Under the pieces are notes generated by a model. That model searched no databases and was not told where the DNA came from. It was given only the letters and a program-made list of their open reading frames with translations. 64,000 nucleotides of DNA, from NCBI RefSeq assembly GCF_900604355.1, contig NZ_UWOE01000001.1, positions 1,302,001 through 1,366,000 on the forward strand. The letters are read 5' to 3'. Origin of the DNA: Luxibacter massiliensis. GTDB lineage: Bacteria > Bacillota > Clostridia > Lachnospirales > Lachnospiraceae. This document shows, in pieces, positions 60,641 to 64,000 of this stretch; positions within the stretch are counted from its first letter, which is position 1; each line of letters opens with the position of its first letter. The position numbers were made by a program, and so were the translations under genes.

Positions 60641-61480
60641 TTACCAGCATGTCCGTCCGCCTTCCATCGTAAGAGAAGCGCCAGTCATATATTTCGAGGC
60701 ATCAGAACAAAGGAATAGAACAGCAGCTTTATATTCATCAGGTTCAGCCATCCTTCCCATAGGTATTAGATTAGTAAGTTTTTTAAGAAACACTTCGTTT
60801 TGTCCTGTATACACACCGCCTGGAACAAGCGCGTTACAACGAATGCCTTTATCTGCCCAGTAAGTAGCTATATAACGAGTCAGTCCTATCAGTCCGGTTT
60901 TTATTACAGAATAGGTGACTGGCTTAGTTGGCTGTTCCCAGTCGGAGATACCCTCTTGTCTGTATATTCTTTGATCTGGTGCGATTACTCCCAAATCAGA
61001 AGAGATGTTTAATATTACACCCTCATTTTGCTCAGCAAAATAAGTGCCGAATATCTGGGTACATAAAAAAGCTCCTGTTAAACCCACAGAGATATCATCC
61101 ATCCAATTTTGTAAAGGAAAGGTCTCAAAGCGCTTTGAAAGATCCTCTTTTTTCTCAATTTCTTCAAATTTAGGATTATTTGCAGCGTTATTTATCAAAA
61201 TGTTTATATTGCCAAAATGTTTTACCACTTTATTCTTAAGTCTTTCTACTTCTTCTTTGGAAGTAATATCAGTACAGACTCCAAGAGCATTTCCCGCAAA
61301 CTTCTCCGACAATTCCGCCGCCGCCTTTTCAGCTTTTTCGTGACATATATCAACTAGTACACAGTTTGCTCCAAACTCCATCAATGCTTCAGCATGTTTG
61401 TATCCTAAAAGGCCTGCACCGCCTGTAATCACAGCTGTTTTACCAGCTAAACCGAAAAGTTCTTTTATAGTTTTTGCCAT
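60641..61480 (-). CDS. Classical SDR oxidoreductase, cassette C
   Basis: A 279-residue classical short-chain dehydrogenase: AVITGGAGLLGYKHAEALMEFG (cofactor loop), INILINNAANNPKF, LNISSDLGVIAPDQRIY (Ser), YSVIK (Tyr-x3-Lys) and CNALVPGGVYTGQNEVF. The size is normal. PtmA of Campylobacter, from a nonulosonic-acid locus, is also a classical SDR, but I cannot claim equivalence. It lies between the Gfo/Idh and ThDP genes, which implies a redox step in the same pathway. Confidence 0.88.
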   Translation of the reverse strand: MAKTIKELFGLAGKTAVITGGAGLLGYKHAEALMEFGANCVLVDICHEKAEKAAAELSEKFAGNALGVCTDITSKEEVERLKNKVVKHFGNINILINNAANNPKFEEIEKKEDLSKRFETFPLQNWMDDISVGLTGAFLCTQIFGTYFAEQNEGVILNISSDLGVIAPDQRIYRQEGISDWEQPTKPVTYSVIKTGLIGLTRYIATYWADKGIRCNALVPGGVYTGQNEVFLKKLTNLIPMGRMAEPDEYKAAVLFLCSDASKYMTGASLTMEGGRTCW

Positions 61481-61494
61481 ACCTAACCCCCGCT

Positions 61495-62526
61495 TTAAAA
61501 TTGTATGAGTGTTCCTGCAGCCATAGATTCTTTTATAGCTAATGCGACTTTAAGGCTGGCACACCCGTCTTCGATTCCTACAAACTCACTCTCCCTTGTT
61601 TTTACACAGTTTAAAAATGCTTCCATTTCTTTAAGAAACATATCATTACGAGTGAATTCAGAATAAATATGATGCTCAATATCCCCATTTATCATCGAAA
61701 TTTTGCATTCATTTTTAAGCAGATCTAATTCAGCTTTTCCATACTCCCCTGCAATCTTACATGTACGGACAGGAGGTGTCTGTAAAAAATCCTGTTGTAT
61801 AATTACTGGAAATTCATACGTATTTTGCTTATATTTGCATAAGGTAACCGCATGATCTTCCACATCTATTTCTAGATGGCTGTTTTTTCCTCCGAATGCC
61901 ACCAGTTCTTTTGGCATACCAAACATCCAATATAAATAGTCCAGCTCATGTATTTGACATAAAACTACGCCGCCTCCAGTTGAACGCTGAGATTCATTCA
62001 TGCTCCGATAGTCTTCATAAGTATGCATTTTAGTAAGTAATTCACCAATTTCACAGTGGACGGATATTAAATTCCCAAGTTTTTTTTCATCTAATATTTG
62101 TTTGACCTTTTGAACAGCAGGGTGAAATCTGTTTTGGAAGCCTACGTAGGCTTTAAGCTTATTTTTGCTGACAACCCTTTTTAGTTCCTCCACGCCTTCT
62201 AAATTAACAGAAAGAGGCTTTTCTATAAATAAATCACTGCCTGCCCGGGCCGCCTCTAAGGCACATTGTATGTGCATGCTGTTAGGATTGGATATAATGG
62301 TAACATCTGGTTTTTGTGAAAGCGCATCACTTAGATCATAAAACTCCTGTATATTATATGTTTCTGCCAGTGTCTTTTCAGGCAGTATTTTTAAGTTATC
62401 ATCAAATACTCTTTCAAAACTTCTCACTCTATATGCTGAAATTACTGCTTCATTTCCCAACAATCGTTTAATATTTCGCAGATGTCTCTGTCCGGCACTT
62501 CCTAAACCGATGAATAAAACTTTCAT
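61495..62526 (-). CDS. Gfo/Idh/MocA-family sugar dehydrogenase, cassette C
   Basis: A 343-residue NAD(P)-dependent oxidoreductase. VLFIGLGSAGQRHLRNIKRLLG binds the cofactor, LFIEKPLSVNLEGVEELKR has the EKP motif, and GGGVVLCQIHELDYLYWMFG holds the catalytic-type His-Glu-x-Asp segment. It oxidises or reduces a hydroxyl of a sugar or cyclitol. AAGGAG precedes the ATG at 62526. The inositol dehydrogenase IolG belongs to this family, as do many nucleotide-sugar oxidoreductases. Confidence 0.9.
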   Translation of the reverse strand: MKVLFIGLGSAGQRHLRNIKRLLGNEAVISAYRVRSFERVFDDNLKILPEKTLAETYNIQEFYDLSDALSQKPDVTIISNPNSMHIQCALEAARAGSDLFIEKPLSVNLEGVEELKRVVSKNKLKAYVGFQNRFHPAVQKVKQILDEKKLGNLISVHCEIGELLTKMHTYEDYRSMNESQRSTGGGVVLCQIHELDYLYWMFGMPKELVAFGGKNSHLEIDVEDHAVTLCKYKQNTYEFPVIIQQDFLQTPPVRTCKIAGEYGKAELDLLKNECKISMINGDIEHHIYSEFTRNDMFLKEMEAFLNCVKTRESEFVGIEDGCASLKVALAIKESMAAGTLIQF

Positions 62527-62531
62527 GAAAA

Positions 62532-63350
62532 TTAAGCTCCTTTATATAGTCTTCTGACATAGTTGATATTATGAAGAGTATCCAAAACAGCATGCTCTCC
62601 ATAATATGATTCTAAAATAAATGGTCCGGTAAATGCCATTTGTCTAAACTGATTTATGCAGGCCTTGAAATCGACATCTCCTTGGCCCAGCATTACAGTA
62701 TTGCCATTTATGGGTTTATCCTTTATGTGAATTTCAATAATTTTACCTTCTAGTAATGTTAATTCTTTTAGAATATTTTTCCTGTTGCCTGATGCATTTC
62801 CCAGATCATAACATATGCCTATATAATCAGAATTTAATTCAGAAAGTAATTGGTTATATAAGTTTGCGTCCCAGTCACTTTCCAGGGCAATTCTGACCTT
62901 TTGGTTTTCAGCCAATATCTCAATATTTTTTAATTGTTTTACTATTTTTTGGGGGTCTAAATGAGTGGGAAGATTTTTTTCAAAAATAGGTAATACTAAT
63001 ATTTTGGCACCAATTTCCCTGATATTTTTCATTAATGTTTCAAGTATAGAATACGAATCATTATCTAAAAAGTCCTCTTTAAACAGTCCATTTACCATAA
63101 AATAATTAGCACATACAGAAATAACAGATATACCTGTTTCAGACTGACACCTGATAATTTTTTCTTTCCCATCTTTATGCCACAACGGATTCTGAAAAAA
63201 ATTATCATAATTAAACATCCATTCTATATACTCTATTTTCGCTTCTTTTGCAGTTTCAAACTCTTTTTGCCAGTTATTCCAGGGGAATTGCTGAGGGTAA
63301 AAGCCTCCTTTATCTGTAAACCTTCCTTGCATAATACCTAATTTAATCAT
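62532..63350 (-). CDS. Sugar-phosphate isomerase/epimerase (xylose-isomerase-like TIM barrel), cassette C
   Basis: A 272-residue TIM-barrel protein: KLGIMQGRFTDKGGFYPQQF, IEYIEWMFNYDNFF, ISVISVCANYFM, LVLPIFEKNLP, VRIALESDWDA, IGICYDLGNASG and IIEIHIKDKPINGN with the usual Glu/Asp/His metal ligands. The start is the ATG at 63350 with AGAGGAA upstream, overlapping the SIS gene stop by 8 bp. The longer open frame to 63473 runs inside the SIS gene. It probably isomerises a keto sugar or cyclitol for cassette C. Confidence 0.86.
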   Translation of the reverse strand: MIKLGIMQGRFTDKGGFYPQQFPWNNWQKEFETAKEAKIEYIEWMFNYDNFFQNPLWHKDGKEKIIRCQSETGISVISVCANYFMVNGLFKEDFLDNDSYSILETLMKNIREIGAKILVLPIFEKNLPTHLDPQKIVKQLKNIEILAENQKVRIALESDWDANLYNQLLSELNSDYIGICYDLGNASGNRKNILKELTLLEGKIIEIHIKDKPINGNTVMLGQGDVDFKACINQFRQMAFTGPFILESYYGEHAVLDTLHNINYVRRLYKGA

Positions 63351-64000
63351 TATATATTCCTCTGTTAAAAAGTTCTTCTTCCACATATTCTGCAAGTAAA
63401 TGACCAATAAATATATGTGCTTCTTGTATACGTGGCGTATCTTTGCTTGGAACTTTAATAATATAATCAACAAAATCTTTTAATTCAGGCGTGTGGTGTT
63501 CTCCCATCAAGATAACTGTTTTTATGCCTTTTTCTTTCGCATATTTCAGACCTTCTATAACATTTTTTGAACGGCCACTTGTGGAAATACCAATAAGCAT
63601 GTCACCAGCGTTCGCTTTCGCCTCAAGCTGGCGCACAAAAATTCTTTCGAAGCTATAATCATTTCCCACTGCCGTAAGGGTAGATGTATTGACAGTCAAA
63701 GCTTCTGCATTCATGCCAGGACGTTCTTTATAAAATCTACTCACGAATTCTGTCGCTATATGTTGTGCATCAGCCGCACTGCCTCCGTTGCCGCATAAAA
63801 ACAGCTGTCCCTTTCCTGACAAAATTTTAGTCAACTCTTTACCTGCCTGCATTACCTTTTCTACAAGTTTATAATCAGAAACGATATTCTTAAAGATACA
63901 CATATGATCATATAAATGCTCATAAAAGTATTGATATTCGCTATCTTTATTTTTGAGACGCTTTAAAATTTCTGCTAATTCCCATACGCAGCCATTTCCG
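63343..64000 (-). CDS. SIS-domain phosphosugar isomerase (GmhA-like), partial at window edge
   Basis: The SIS domain has GQLFLCGNGGSAADAQHIATEFVSRF, LTVNTSTLTAVGNDYSFERIF, DMLIGISTSGRSKNVIEGLKYA and VILMGEHHTPELKDFVDYII, matching sedoheptulose-7-phosphate isomerases of about 190 residues. An ATG at 63903 would give 186 residues. However, the same frame is open to the window end, and the upstream residues (SEYQYFYEHLYDHMCIFKN) look like the usual N-terminal helix. No standard start codon lies between, so the true start is beyond 64000 or the domain is fused to another protein. Confidence 0.88.
   Translation of the reverse strand, partial: GNGCVWELAEILKRLKNKDSEYQYFYEHLYDHMCIFKNIVSDYKLVEKVMQAGKELTKILSGKGQLFLCGNGGSAADAQHIATEFVSRFYKERPGMNAEALTVNTSTLTAVGNDYSFERIFVRQLEAKANAGDMLIGISTSGRSKNVIEGLKYAKEKGIKTVILMGEHHTPELKDFVDYIIKVPSKDTPRIQEAHIFIGHLLAEYVEEELFNRGIYND

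Noticed and set aside
1..64000. CRISPR arrays, tRNA/rRNA genes, complete insertion sequences, phage structural genes
   Set aside because: No spaced direct repeats, no RNA-gene signatures, and no transposase or phage proteins were found apart from the single recombinase.

Overview
The window looks like part of a large cell-surface polysaccharide locus from a low-to-medium GC Gram-positive anaerobe, most likely a gut Clostridia/Lachnospiraceae member. The reasons are strong GGAGG-type ribosome sites, ATGA start/stop overlaps, AT-rich codon use, a Wzx/Wzy-type gene set and a DinJ/YafQ toxin-antitoxin pair. No rRNA, tRNA or CRISPR was seen. The family calls rest on motifs read by eye; no database search was run.

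Region 1 (1-16530, + strand) is the backbone assembly operon. It holds the tail of a membrane protein, GT2 and GT4 glycosyltransferases, a Wzx flippase, the priming polyprenyl-phosphate sugar-1-phosphate transferase, a DUF1972 glycosyltransferase, a Wzy-like polymerase, a membrane-anchored protein with two repeated domains, a galactofuranosyltransferase-like protein and a large multi-pass membrane protein.

Region 2 (16531-32754, + strand) starts with an extended -10 promoter, then rfbF-rfbG (CDP-4-keto-6-deoxyglucose synthesis), then cassette A. Cassette A contains neuD, neuC, a nucleotide-sugar dehydrogenase, an SDR, a LegC-like aminotransferase, neuB, an SDR, an acetolactate-synthase-like ThDP enzyme, a CBS-nucleotidyltransferase, a pyruvyltransferase-like protein, a GT-C membrane transferase and a GtrB-like GT2.

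Region 3 (33117-49630, - strand) is cassette B, facing cassette A. In transcription order it has a 5'-truncated rfbG, rfbH, legB, legC, an SDR, a ThDP enzyme, a CBS-nucleotidyltransferase, neuD, a GT2, neuB, a GT-C, two novel paralogues, a nucleotidyltransferase and a GtrB-like GT2. Just outside its upstream end, on the + strand, are a tyrosine recombinase (49676-50611) and dinJ/yafQ (50825-51390).

Region 4 (51509-64000, - strand) is cassette C, another sugar-synthesis module. It has SIS isomerase, TIM-barrel isomerase, Gfo/Idh, SDR, ThDP enzyme, pyruvyltransferase-like protein, GtrB-like GT2, GT-C, GNAT and two aminotransferases. It runs off the window.

Main discovery: the 3' part of rfbG occurs twice in inverted orientation (18221-18485 and 49365-49629, 5 mismatches in 265 bp by hand alignment), and the outer edge of the second copy lies 46 bp from the recombinase start codon. 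Inverting the 31.4 kb between the copies would join the 5' part of rfbG in frame to the other 3' part, giving a protein of exactly the same length (349 residues). It would also put cassette B behind the rfbF promoter in place of cassette A. This resembles the partial-gene inversion of phase-variable hsdS loci, but here whole operons for unusual sugars would be exchanged. The inversion itself is inferred from architecture.
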